64,000 nt of DNA. It comes from Nocardioides jiangxiensis. Its GTDB lineage: Bacteria; Actinomycetota; Actinomycetes; Propionibacteriales; Nocardioidaceae. This document shows positions 16,314 to 24,409 of the stretch, one piece after another. Position 1 is the first letter of the stretch. Each line of letters opens with the position of its first letter. Made by a program: the position numbers and the translations under genes. The notes below the pieces were generated by a model. That model was given only the letters and a program-made list of their open reading frames with translations. It had not been told where the DNA came from and searched no databases. The stretch lies in NCBI RefSeq assembly GCF_030580915.1, contig NZ_JAUQTA010000002.1:310001-374000 (forward strand), read 5' to 3'.

Positions 16314-18053
16314 TCAGTGGCGGAGGGTGTCACCCTCGACCTCGTGGCGGCCGTCGTACTGGTGGCCGTCGGCGGCGTGGTCCAGGCCGGCCTCGAGCTC
16401 GTGCTCGTGCTCGGCGTGGTGGTGCGCCTCCTCGAGCTCCTCGGCGGTCGGCTTCTGGACGTTGTCAGCGAACATCCAGGTGGAGAGCTTGGCGCGGACG
16501 TTGTCGGCGCGCTCGCCCTTCCCCTTGACGTCGCCGGCCTGCGGAGCCTCGACGACCTGGTCGCGCGGACGCGCCGTGAGCGCGTACGCCGTGTCGTTGC
16601 TGATCGGCAGGTGGCGCTCGGAGTAGCCGCCCTCGGGGGACCGCATGATGATGCCGGTCTCGTAGCCGTGGAGCAGCTTCTCGCTGTCGTGACGCTGGAG
16701 CGCGATGCACCAGCGCTTCGTGATGAGGAAGACCAGGACCGGCACGACGAAGACCGCGACGCGCATGAAGCGGGTGATCCACTCCATGTCCATCGAGAGC
16801 TGCGTGGCCAGGAGGTCGTTGCCACCGGCGGCCCAGAGGAGGCCGTAGAGCGAGATCATCGCGGCCAGGAACGCGGTGCGCGTCGGGGCGTTGCGCGGGC
16901 GGTCGAGGATGTGGTGCTCGTTCTTGTCACCGGTCACCCAGGCCTCGAGGAACGGCCACGCCATCATGATGCCGAGCAGCACCATCGGTGCGACCTCGCC
17001 GGGCAGGAAGATGTTCCACGACCACGTCGTGCCGAAGATGTGCCACTCGGTGAAGTGGCCCGGCATGATGCGGAGGAGACCCTCGGCGATACCCATGTAC
17101 CAGTCAGGCTGCGAGCCAGCGGTGACCTTCGACGGGTCGTAGGGGCCGTACTTCCAGATCGGGTTGATCGACAGCAGGCCACCCATGAGGGCCGTGACGC
17201 CGAAGACGATGAAGAAGAAGCCACCGGCCTTGGCGGCGTACACCGGCATCATCGGGTAGCCGACGACGTTCTGCTCGGTGCGGCCCGGACCGGCCCACTG
17301 CGTGTGCTTGTGGTAGACGACGAGCAGCATGTGCGCGGCGATCAGGGCCAGGATGAGGCCCGGGACCAGGAGCACGTGCGCGATGTACAGGCGGGGGATG
17401 ATCGCCTCGCCCGGGAACTCGCCGTCGAACATGAAGAACGACATCCAGGTGCCCACGACCGGCGTGGACTTGACCAGGCCGTCGGCGATGCGGAGACCCG
17501 TGCCGGACAGCAGGTCGTCGGGGAGCGAGTAGCCCGCGAAGCCCTCGACGACACCGAGCAGGATCAGCACGCCACCGATGAGCCAGTTGACCTCACGCGG
17601 CTTGCGGAAGGCGCCGGTCACGAAGACACGCATCATGTGCACGAGCATCGCGGCGATGAAGATCATCGCGGCCCAGTGGTGCATCTGGCGGAGGAGGAGA
17701 CCACCGCGGATGTCGAAGGAGATGTCGAGCGCCGAGGCGTAGGCCTGGGACATCTCGACGCCACGCAGGTGGTCGTAGGAGCCCTGGTACTGGACCTCGG
17801 TCATCGACGGGACGAACCAGAGGGTCAGGAAGACACCGGTGATCAGCAGGACCACGAAGGACCACAGCGCGATCTCACCGAGCATGAACGACCAGTGGTC
17901 CGGGAAGACCTTCCGGATCATCTTCTTCTGCGAGGTGGCGAGACCGAGGCGGTCATCGGCCCACTTCACGAGGGCGGAACCCTTGGCTGCGGCGCCCGAC
18001 CTGGGGGCAGCCGCAGGCGTGGTGCCGTTGGACTTGGCGACGTTGTCGGTCAC
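16314..18053 (-). CDS. qcrB: menaquinol-cytochrome c reductase cytochrome b subunit
   Basis: 579 residues. Binds haems bL and bH and oxidises menaquinol in the bcc complex. Haem histidine pairs lie in RQMHHWAAMIFIAAMLVHMMR (first and last parts) and near IAHVLLVPG/IAAHMLLVVYH. The Qo-site motif is PDWYMG instead of mitochondrial PEWY, the usual actinobacterial form. After the core, a long hydrophilic C-terminal extension ends in a His/Glu-rich tail (EEAHHHAEHEHELEAG). The N-terminal 30 residues are Ala/Pro-rich and cytoplasmic. The GTG overlaps the qcrA stop; a strong terminator follows. Confidence 0.97.
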   Translation of the reverse strand: MTDNVAKSNGTTPAAAPRSGAAAKGSALVKWADDRLGLATSQKKMIRKVFPDHWSFMLGEIALWSFVVLLITGVFLTLWFVPSMTEVQYQGSYDHLRGVEMSQAYASALDISFDIRGGLLLRQMHHWAAMIFIAAMLVHMMRVFVTGAFRKPREVNWLIGGVLILLGVVEGFAGYSLPDDLLSGTGLRIADGLVKSTPVVGTWMSFFMFDGEFPGEAIIPRLYIAHVLLVPGLILALIAAHMLLVVYHKHTQWAGPGRTEQNVVGYPMMPVYAAKAGGFFFIVFGVTALMGGLLSINPIWKYGPYDPSKVTAGSQPDWYMGIAEGLLRIMPGHFTEWHIFGTTWSWNIFLPGEVAPMVLLGIMMAWPFLEAWVTGDKNEHHILDRPRNAPTRTAFLAAMISLYGLLWAAGGNDLLATQLSMDMEWITRFMRVAVFVVPVLVFLITKRWCIALQRHDSEKLLHGYETGIIMRSPEGGYSERHLPISNDTAYALTARPRDQVVEAPQAGDVKGKGERADNVRAKLSTWMFADNVQKPTAEELEEAHHHAEHEHELEAGLDHAADGHQYDGRHEVEGDTLRH

Positions 18054-19132
18054 TTGGAATCACGCTCCCAGTAGCTCGGGCCGACCGGCTCGAGGAAGTC
18101 GCTCTTGGCAACGAGGTAACCCTCGGCGTCCACCTCGATCGGCAGCTGCGGCAGCGGCCGGGCGGCGGGACCGAAGACGACGCGGCCCTTGTCGGCCAGG
18201 TCGAAGGTGGACTGGTGGCACGGGCAGAGCAGGTGGTGCGTCTGCTGCTCCCACAGCGCGATCGGGCACCCGACGTGCGTGCAGATCTTGGAGTAGACCG
18301 CGATGCCCTGGTGGGCCCACGCGGCGGTGGCGGAGGACATGTCCTTCGGCTCCATGCGCACGACGATGACGGCGGCCTTGGTCTTGGCGACCTGCAGCTC
18401 GGCACCGTGCGGGGCGGAGGCCTGGATCTTCTCCTGCTGCTCCGGGGTGGCACGCGGGTCGAACGCGTCGACGAGGCCCTCGGGCTCGGCGTTGACGAGC
18501 TGGCCGATCTCCATGTCGGAGGCCTTGATCCAGCGGCCGGTGACGTCGTTGACGACGCGGGTGCCGGCCTTCCAGAAGGTCTTCTCGAGCGTCTTCTTGA
18601 TGTTCGACGGGGTCGCGTCAGGACCGAGGTCGTTGAGGGCGACGACCGCCGGGACGCCGAGGAAGCCGAGCGCACCCAGGAGCGTGTTGCGGACCAGCGG
18701 GCGGCGGCCGATGCCGGACTCCTCGAGACCGAGGGCCAGGTCCGCGAGGACCTTCTCGCGGTCCGACTCGTCGGAGGCAGCGGGGTGACGCAGCTCGGAG
18801 ATCTCGTGGTCGACCATGAGCTTGCGGCTCCACTGGATGACGCCGACTCCGATGAGGAGCAGCGCGCCACCCAGGGTCAGGCCCAGGAAGAGGTTCGACG
18901 AACCGAAGCCGAGGAACGTGTCCCAGCTGTCCTTGATGTCGAACGTGTAGTAGCTGACCACGAAGAGCACGGCGCAGATCATCGAGGCGATGAAGAGCGA
19001 GGCCACCTGGCGCTCGGCACGGCGCTCGGCCTTCGGGTCGACGTCGGTCGGCCGCGGGAGGTGGGCGGGGATGCCCGGGTCCGCGATCGGCTCGGCCGGC
19101 ACGGCCGGCGAGAGGTCGGTGTGGTCGGTCAC
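18050..19132 (-). CDS. qcrA: Rieske iron-sulfur subunit of bcc complex
   Basis: 360 residues. Transfers electrons from menaquinol to cytochrome cc. [2Fe-2S] ligands are C284 and H286 (CTHVGC) and C303 and H306 (CPCHQS), with C289-C305 as the disulfide. Three predicted transmembrane helices (about 45-63, 79-100 and 152-170) replace the single anchor of other bacteria, as in mycobacterial QcrA. The GTG start (VTDHTDLSP) overlaps the qcrC stop, which fixes it against longer in-frame options. Confidence 0.97.
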   Translation of the reverse strand: MTDHTDLSPAVPAEPIADPGIPAHLPRPTDVDPKAERRAERQVASLFIASMICAVLFVVSYYTFDIKDSWDTFLGFGSSNLFLGLTLGGALLLIGVGVIQWSRKLMVDHEISELRHPAASDESDREKVLADLALGLEESGIGRRPLVRNTLLGALGFLGVPAVVALNDLGPDATPSNIKKTLEKTFWKAGTRVVNDVTGRWIKASDMEIGQLVNAEPEGLVDAFDPRATPEQQEKIQASAPHGAELQVAKTKAAVIVVRMEPKDMSSATAAWAHQGIAVYSKICTHVGCPIALWEQQTHHLLCPCHQSTFDLADKGRVVFGPAARPLPQLPIEVDAEGYLVAKSDFLEPVGPSYWERDSK

Positions 19133-20028
19133 GCGTCTTCCTTCTTGTGCGAGCGGGCAGTGTGGGCCGCGATCCAGTAGGCGAACGCCACCAGACCACC
19201 GATGCCGACGAGCCACGCGATGAGGCCCTCGGCGACCGGGCCGAGGCCCTTCATGCCGAAGCCGCCGTACGCCGGGGTCTGCTCACGGTCGTTGACCGAG
19301 TAGATGTAGGCGATGATGTCGCGCTTGTCCTCGGGGGTGAGGACGTTGTTGGAGAAGACCGGCATCTGCTGCGGGCCGGTGAGCATGGCCTCGTAGATGT
19401 GCTGCTTCGCGACGCCCTTGAGCGGCGGGGCGTAACGACCCCACGGCATGGCGCCGCCGGAGCCCTCGAAGTTGTGGCACGCGGTGCAGTTGGTCAGGAA
19501 CAGCTTGCCGCCGCGCACGATCGCCTCGCGCTGCTCGTCGGCCGAGAGGCCCTTGACGGCGTTGAGGTCGTACTCGGTGACGGTCGGAGCGGACGGGCCC
19601 GGGGCGAGCGAGGCGACGTACGCCGCGAGGGCGTCGACCTCGTCCTGCGTGAAGGCCTCCGGCTTGCGCGGGGCCTGCTTGCCGGTCTGCACCATCGGCA
19701 TGCGGCCGGTCTCGAGCTGGAAGTGGGCAGCAGCCGCACCGACGCCGACGAGGGACGGGCCGAGGTTGGACTTGCCGTCCTCGGCGACGACGCCCTCGCC
19801 GTTCTGGCCGTGGCAGGTGGCACAGGAGAGGAGGAAGAGCTTGCGGCCCGCCTCGATCTTCTCGGCCTGGGTGAGGCTGTCCGCGCTCTTCTCCGCCGTT
19901 GCGGAGGACGAGAAGGCGGCGAAGAGGCCGCCGGCCATCAGCAGTCCGAGCAGGATGACGAGCAGGCCGGCGACCGGACCGCGGCGGTGCCGCGACAGTC
20001 GACCTGCGGAGCGATTCAGGAGTCGCAC
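19129..20028 (-). CDS. qcrC: dihaem cytochrome cc subunit of bcc complex
   Basis: 299 residues. N-terminal signal/anchor (about 18-40), two c-type haem motifs CATCH (C69, C72, H73) and CTACH (C181, C184, H185), and a C-terminal membrane anchor (about 265-288). This two-haem protein replaces soluble cytochrome c and wires the bc1 complex directly to aa3 oxidase. The GTG start is chosen as the first codon giving a basic n-region (RLLNRSAGRLSRHRRG). It lies 38 bp after ctaE on the same strand. Confidence 0.96.
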   Translation of the reverse strand: MRLLNRSAGRLSRHRRGPVAGLLVILLGLLMAGGLFAAFSSSATAEKSADSLTQAEKIEAGRKLFLLSCATCHGQNGEGVVAEDGKSNLGPSLVGVGAAAAHFQLETGRMPMVQTGKQAPRKPEAFTQDEVDALAAYVASLAPGPSAPTVTEYDLNAVKGLSADEQREAIVRGGKLFLTNCTACHNFEGSGGAMPWGRYAPPLKGVAKQHIYEAMLTGPQQMPVFSNNVLTPEDKRDIIAYIYSVNDREQTPAYGGFGMKGLGPVAEGLIAWLVGIGGLVAFAYWIAAHTARSHKKEDA

Positions 20029-20066
20029 GTGATTCAGTCCTAGATCTGTCAGGGAGCTACTGGGGA

Positions 20067-20705
20067 CTACTTGATGAGGTAGATGGTGGCGAAGAGGCCG
20101 ATCCACACCACGTCGACGAAGTGCCAGTAGTAGGACACGACGATTGCGCTGACGGCCTGCTCGTGGGTGAAGCGGCGTGCCAGGTAGGTGCGGCCGAGCA
20201 CGAACAGGAAGGCGATCAGACCGCCCGTCACGTGGAGGCCGTGGAAGCCGGTGGTCAGGTAGAAGACCGTGCCGTAGGCGTCGGACGGGATGGTCAGGCC
20301 CTCGTGCACCAGCTTGGTGTACTCGAGCGCCTGGCCGCCGACGAAGATCGCGCCCATGACGTACGTGAGGATGAACCACTCACGCAGGCCCCAGCCCTTG
20401 ACGTTGAGAACCGAGCCGGTGCGCCCGACCTGGCCGCGCTCGGCGGCGAAGACGCCGAGCTGGCAGGTCAGCGACGACGCCACGAGGATCGCGGTGTTGG
20501 CGCTGGAGAAGGGGACGTTGAGCAGGGCCGTCTTCACAGCCCACAGGTCCACCTCCTGTGCGCGGATCGTGAAGTACGACGCGAAGAGGGCCGCGAAGAA
20601 CATCAGCTCGCTGGAGAGCCAGATGATCGTGCCCACCGAGACCATGCTCGGACGGTCGTGATGCCCGTGCAGACGGGATGCCGGAATCGCTGTTGCAGTC
20701 GCCAC
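20067..20705 (-). CDS. ctaE: cytochrome c oxidase subunit III
   Basis: 212 residues, five transmembrane helices. [27 protein letters not shown] near the N-terminus and the terminal [11 protein letters not shown] are family signatures; the conserved Glu/His residues of the lipid-binding V-cleft are present. The GTG start is supported by CATAAT 7 nt upstream (leaderless). First gene of the ctaE-qcrC-qcrA-qcrB operon. Part of the bcc-aa3 supercomplex in the membrane. Confidence 0.96.
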   Translation of the reverse strand: MATATAIPASRLHGHHDRPSMVSVGTIIWLSSELMFFAALFASYFTIRAQEVDLWAVKTALLNVPFSSANTAILVASSLTCQLGVFAAERGQVGRTGSVLNVKGWGLREWFILTYVMGAIFVGGQALEYTKLVHEGLTIPSDAYGTVFYLTTGFHGLHVTGGLIAFLFVLGRTYLARRFTHEQAVSAIVVSYYWHFVDVVWIGLFATIYLIK

Positions 20706-20712
20706 GGACGGG

Positions 20713-20718
20713 ATTATG
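20713..20718 (-). promoter_or_regulatory. -10 box of the ctaE-qcrCAB operon
   Basis: CATAAT on the minus strand ends 7 nt before the ctaE GTG, so the transcript probably begins at the start codon. Confidence 0.6.
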
Positions 20719-20766
20719 CCGGTCCGCGGGCCGGAGGGCACCCCGACCCCCGCATGTTGGGCGTCA

Positions 20767-20772
20767 TAAAGT
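20767..20772 (+). promoter_or_regulatory. -10 box, leaderless ctaG-like gene
   Basis: TAAAGT ends 7 nt before the GTG start and decides it against in-frame codons further upstream. Confidence 0.6.
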
Positions 20773-20779
20773 TCACAGC

Positions 20780-21745
20780 GTGTTCTTCCCCCACGGCGTC
20801 GCGGCGCTGACGACTGCCCCCGACCTGCCCCGCTTCACGCTCGGCAAGGTCTTCACCGCCTGGTCCCTGGACCCCCTCCTGACCGTGGTGACGGTCTGGG
20901 TTGCCGGCCTCTACCTCTGCGGTGTGCTGGTCCTGCGCAGCCGCGGCGACCACTGGCCGCTCGGCCGCACCTTCTCGTTCGTGGTGCTCGGCATGGGCTC
21001 CTTCTTCGTCGCCACCTCGTCGGGCATCTCGACGTACGACACGACGCTGCTGAGCGTGCACATGGTCCAGCACATGGTCCTGTCGATGTTCGTGCCGCTC
21101 GCGCTGGCGCTCGGGGCGCCGGTCACGCTCGCGCTGCGCACGCTTCCGGGCACGAGCACCCGCGGACCGCGGCGCTGGCTGCTCGCCGTGCTGCACTCGA
21201 AGGTGGTGGCGGTGCTCTCGTTCCCGCCGCTCACGCTCGCCCTCTACGTGATCTCGCCGTGGGCGCTCTACTTCTCGGGCTGGTATGACGCGTCGCTGCG
21301 GTCGGCGTACGTGCACGAGATGATGCACGTGCACCTCGTGCTCGTCGGCTCGCTCTTCTTCTGGCCGCTCATGGGCATCGACCCGGTGCCCGGCCGCGTC
21401 GGCTGGCCCTTCCGCCTGGTGATGGTCTTCCTCACGCTGCCGTTCCACGCGTTCCTCGGCGTCACGATCATGGCGCAGGACTCGATCATCGGCGCGTCGC
21501 ACTACGCCGCGCTGCGCGCGGGGCCGATGGGCGCGTGGCTGCCCACCATGGCCAGTGACCAGAAGCTGGCCGGCGGGATCCTCTGGGGTGCGGGCGACCT
21601 GGTGGCGCTCGTCTTCTTCGCGGTGCTCTTCGCCCAGTGGGTGCGCGACTCGATGAAGGAGGCCGCCCGCGAGGACCGGCGTCTCGACATGCTCGAGCGA
21701 CGCGAATCGCTCGAGGCGCTCCGGCAGGCACAGCAGCCGGAGTAG
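20780..21745 (+). CDS. CtaG-type cytochrome c oxidase assembly protein
   Basis: 321 residues, about seven transmembrane helices, of the caa3-type CtaG family (distinct from Cox11). Histidine-rich helices such as [34 protein letters not shown] and [12 protein letters not shown] are the family core and could bind copper. Members are needed for oxidase assembly. The location, divergent from ctaE with only 74 bp between starts, supports a role in CuA/CuB insertion here. The last 25 residues are charged and cytoplasmic ([19 protein letters not shown]). Confidence 0.9.
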   Translation: MFFPHGVAALTTAPDLPRFTLGKVFTAWSLDPLLTVVTVWVAGLYLCGVLVLRSRGDHWPLGRTFSFVVLGMGSFFVATSSGISTYDTTLLSVHMVQHMVLSMFVPLALALGAPVTLALRTLPGTSTRGPRRWLLAVLHSKVVAVLSFPPLTLALYVISPWALYFSGWYDASLRSAYVHEMMHVHLVLVGSLFFWPLMGIDPVPGRVGWPFRLVMVFLTLPFHAFLGVTIMAQDSIIGASHYAALRAGPMGAWLPTMASDQKLAGGILWGAGDLVALVFFAVLFAQWVRDSMKEAAREDRRLDMLERRESLEALRQAQQPE

Positions 21746-21748
21746 GGT
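21743..21748 (+). promoter_or_regulatory. -10 box, leaderless pseudo-receiver gene
   Basis: TAGGGT ends 6 nt before the GTG and overlaps the stop codon of the preceding gene. Confidence 0.5.
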
Positions 21749-21754
21749 GCCTGC

Positions 21755-22159
21755 GTGACCGAGAACACACTGCGGGTGCTCGTCTACTCCGACGACGCGA
21801 CGGTGCGGCGGCAGGTGCTGCTCGCACTCGGCTCGCGGCCCCACCCGGACCTTCCCGAGATCGAGTACGTCGAGGTCGCGACCGAGCCGGTCGTGATCCA
21901 GCAGATGGACGGCGGGCAGATCGACCTGGCGGTGCTCGACGGCGAGGCCGTCCCCGCAGGGGGGATGGGCATCGCACGCCAGCTCACCGACGAGCTGGCG
22001 CAGTGCCCGCCGCTCGTGGTGCTCACCGGGCGGCCGCAGGACGCCTGGCTCGCGACGTGGTCGCGCGCCGACGCCGCGGTCCCGCAGCCGATCGACCCGA
22101 TCCAGCTCGCCTCCGTGGTCACCGGCCTGCTCCGCTCCCGCGTGCCGGCGGGCTCGTGA
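21755..22159 (+). CDS. response-regulator receiver-like protein without output domain
   Basis: 134 residues with a CheY-like pattern: acidic pair D13-D14 (VYSDDATVRRQ), a candidate phospho-acceptor D62 (LAVLDGEA) and T91 (VVLTGRP), but Gln (Q111, VPQPIDP) where the conserved Lys should be. There is no DNA-binding domain. It is probably a degenerate receiver acting by protein contacts. It lies between the ctaG-like gene and an OsmC gene; no kinase is adjacent. Function is unknown. Confidence 0.72.
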   Translation: MTENTLRVLVYSDDATVRRQVLLALGSRPHPDLPEIEYVEVATEPVVIQQMDGGQIDLAVLDGEAVPAGGMGIARQLTDELAQCPPLVVLTGRPQDAWLATWSRADAAVPQPIDPIQLASVVTGLLRSRVPAGS

Positions 22160-22172
22160 CGGGAGCCGGCTG

Positions 22173-22694
22173 ATGGACGCCGCGGCGCTGCGGGAGGCGC
22201 AGTCCGGGGTCAAGGCGCGCTACCGCAACGACCCGGCGTCCGCGTCGACCACGATCTCCGCGGTCGGCGACTGGAGCGAGCCGGGCATCACCGCCACCAT
22301 CGAGGGCTTCGCCGGTCCGGTGCGGGCCGGGCTCCACACGGCCACCGGCGGCGACGGGTCCGACGCGTGCAGCGGCGACATGCTCATGCAGGCGCTGCTC
22401 GGCTGTGCCGGTGTCACGATGCGCAGCGTCGCGACCGCCATGGGCATCGTCGTACGCCGGGCGGAGCTGGTCGCGGAGAGCTCGTTCGACGCGCGGGGCA
22501 CGCTCGGGCTGGACCGCTCCGTCCCTGTGGGGATCGGCCCGGTGACGGTGACGGCCGTCCTCGACACCGACGCCGACGAGGCCCAGCTGGCCAAGCTCGC
22601 CGAGCTGACCGGCCGCTACTGCGTGGTCGGCCGCAGCCTGGTCCAGGAGCCGACCATCGAAATCCGCCGCGCGGGCAGGCGCGCTGCCCGATAG
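22173..22694 (+). CDS. OsmC family protein
   Basis: 173 residues. OsmC/Ohr fold with the two redox cysteines in LLGCAGVTMR (about 78) and RYCVVG (about 150), the pair used to reduce organic hydroperoxides. Unlike Ohr, it has an N-terminal extension and looks like the YhfA/OsmC-like subgroup, so peroxidase activity is likely but not certain. Starts 13 nt after the pseudo-receiver gene with GGAG upstream, so they are probably co-transcribed. Confidence 0.88.
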   Translation: MDAAALREAQSGVKARYRNDPASASTTISAVGDWSEPGITATIEGFAGPVRAGLHTATGGDGSDACSGDMLMQALLGCAGVTMRSVATAMGIVVRRAELVAESSFDARGTLGLDRSVPVGIGPVTVTAVLDTDADEAQLAKLAELTGRYCVVGRSLVQEPTIEIRRAGRRAAR

Positions 22695-22697
22695 CCT
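22692..22697 (+). promoter_or_regulatory. -10 box, leaderless trpD
   Basis: TAGCCT ends 7 nt before the trpD ATG; its first three bases are the stop codon of the OsmC gene. Confidence 0.55.
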
Positions 22698-22704
22698 GCG
22701 GGCC

Positions 22705-23736
22705 ATGACGCACACGTGGCCCGACGTCCTGACCGCCCTGGTCACCCGCACCGACCTCACGGCGGAGCAGGCTGCGTGGGCGATGGGGGAGATCCTCGCG
22801 GGCTCCGCGACGTCGGCGCAGGTCGCCGGTTTCGCGGTGGGGCTGCGGACCAAGGGCGAGACGCTGGTCGAGATCGACGGCCTGCTCTCGGCGATGTACC
22901 AGCACGCGACGCCGCTGGAGATCGGCGGGCGCACGCTCGACATCGTCGGCACGGGCGGTGACCGCTCGCACTCGGTCAACATCTCGACGATGGCCGCGAT
23001 CGTCGCCGCTGGCGCGGGTGCTCCGGTCGTCAAGCACGGCAACCGGTCGGCCTCGTCGAAGGCCGGCTCGGCCGACGTCCTCGAGGTGCTCGGTGTGCGC
23101 CTCGACCTGACGCCGGCGCAGGTCGCTGCGGTCTTCGACCAGGCCGGCATCACGTTCGCGTTCGCCCCGACGTTCCACGGCGCGATGCGTCACACCGCCG
23201 AGGCGCGCCGCGAGCTCGGGATCGGCACGGTCTTCAACTTCCTCGGCCCCCTGGCCAACCCGGCCCGGCCCGCCGCGCAGGCGATCGGCTGTGCCGACGC
23301 GCGGATGGCGCCGCTCATGGCCGGCGTCTTCGTCGAGCGCGGCGTGGACGCGTGGGTCTTCCGGGGCGAGGACGGCCTCGACGAGATCACCACGACCACG
23401 ACCACGTCGGTCTACCGCGCCCATGACGGCTTCCTGCAGACCACGACGCTCGACCCCGTCGAGCTGGGCCTCCCGCTGGCGACGGCCGAGGACCTGCGGG
23501 GCGGCGACGCGGCGCACAACGCCGACGTCGTGCGCCGGCTGCTGGTGGGTGACACCGGGCCGGTCCGTGACGCGGTCGTGCTCAACGCCGGCGCGGCGCT
23601 CGCCATCCACGACACCGAGGGCGGCGAGATCCTCGCCAAGATCGAGGCCGGCATGAAGCGCGCTGCCGACGCGATCGACTCGGGCGCTGCCCGGGACACG
23701 CTCGACCGCTGGGTCGCCGCCTGCCAGTCCGTCTGA
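22705..23736 (+). CDS. trpD: anthranilate phosphoribosyltransferase
   Basis: Joins anthranilate to PRPP in tryptophan synthesis. 343 residues, normal length. GTGGD (82-86) binds the PRPP diphosphate; NIST (92-95), KHGNR (110-114) and the DE pair in GLDEITTT are the family's substrate and Mg motifs. It stands apart from other trp genes, as does Rv2192c in M. tuberculosis, which also lies beside the qcr/ctaE locus. The ATG is fixed by the adjacent -10 box. Confidence 0.97.
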   Translation: MTHTWPDVLTALVTRTDLTAEQAAWAMGEILAGSATSAQVAGFAVGLRTKGETLVEIDGLLSAMYQHATPLEIGGRTLDIVGTGGDRSHSVNISTMAAIVAAGAGAPVVKHGNRSASSKAGSADVLEVLGVRLDLTPAQVAAVFDQAGITFAFAPTFHGAMRHTAEARRELGIGTVFNFLGPLANPARPAAQAIGCADARMAPLMAGVFVERGVDAWVFRGEDGLDEITTTTTTSVYRAHDGFLQTTTLDPVELGLPLATAEDLRGGDAAHNADVVRRLLVGDTGPVRDAVVLNAGAALAIHDTEGGEILAKIEAGMKRAADAIDSGAARDTLDRWVAACQSV

Positions 23737-23769
23737 CCGCGCCCGGATAAACCGACGGGACCGACCGGG

Positions 23770-24387
23770 TCAGGCGTCGAGGACCCAGCTGTCGCCCTCG
23801 CGACGGAAGCCGACGTTGCCGTAGTAGGCGTTCACCATGCGCGGCGAGGTGATGACGTGGCGCACGCCCTTGGTGGCGAGCATGCCGCTGCGGCGCCAGA
23901 CGAACTCGCCGGGGGAGAAGTCGCGGTACTTGGGTGTGACGTAGTCCAGGCGCACCTCGGCGGTGTCGCCCTGGATCTCGAGCACGACGACGCCGACGGT
24001 CTCGTCCGCCTTCTGGACCAGGTAGATCACGCACCCCGACGTCTGGCCGAGGGTGCTCGGGTCGAAGTCGGGCTGGAACCGGGCGATGTCGGCCGCGTGG
24101 ACCTCCAGCACGTGCGCCAGGTAGCTGTCGTCGTGCTGGACCGGGAAGACCTCGAACGCCGCGGAGTCGCTCATCTCGCGGACCAGCCGCGCCACGAACC
24201 AGGTGTTGACGACGACCAGCAGGAGGTTCAGCGCAGCCATCGGCCACACCTGCAGCGCCGTGTTGAACGCGACCAGCACGGCACAGGCGACCAGGTTCAG
24301 GACGCGGAACCGCAGGACGCGGTGCTGGAGCAGGGAGACGACGACGAGCGCCGATCCCACCCAGCCTGCGATGTCCCACGTGTCCAC
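23770..24387 (-). CDS. YgjV-like membrane domain plus GNAT-like domain
   Basis: 205 residues. About 70 N-terminal residues hold three short hydrophobic helices (GWVGSALVVVSLLQHRVLRF; LVACAVLVAFNTAL; ALNLLLVVVNTWFVARL), the pattern of YgjV-type inner-membrane proteins. The remaining part (CVIYLVQKADETVGVVVLEIQGDTAEVRLDYV, then GVRHVITSPRMVNAYYGNVGF) resembles a GNAT acetyltransferase core ending in the typical 'yyxxxGF' helix. Substrate unknown. A TAGCCT box 6 nt before the GTG supports the start. A membrane-tethered acetyltransferase is inference. Confidence 0.7.
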   Translation of the reverse strand: MDTWDIAGWVGSALVVVSLLQHRVLRFRVLNLVACAVLVAFNTALQVWPMAALNLLLVVVNTWFVARLVREMSDSAAFEVFPVQHDDSYLAHVLEVHAADIARFQPDFDPSTLGQTSGCVIYLVQKADETVGVVVLEIQGDTAEVRLDYVTPKYRDFSPGEFVWRRSGMLATKGVRHVITSPRMVNAYYGNVGFRREGDSWVLDA

Positions 24388-24393
24388 GGGCGA

Positions 24394-24399
24394 AGGCTA
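24394..24399 (-). promoter_or_regulatory. -10 box, leaderless YgjV/GNAT gene
   Basis: TAGCCT on the minus strand ends 6 nt before the GTG. Confidence 0.5.
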
Positions 24400-24409
24400 C
24401 GGCCTCGGG

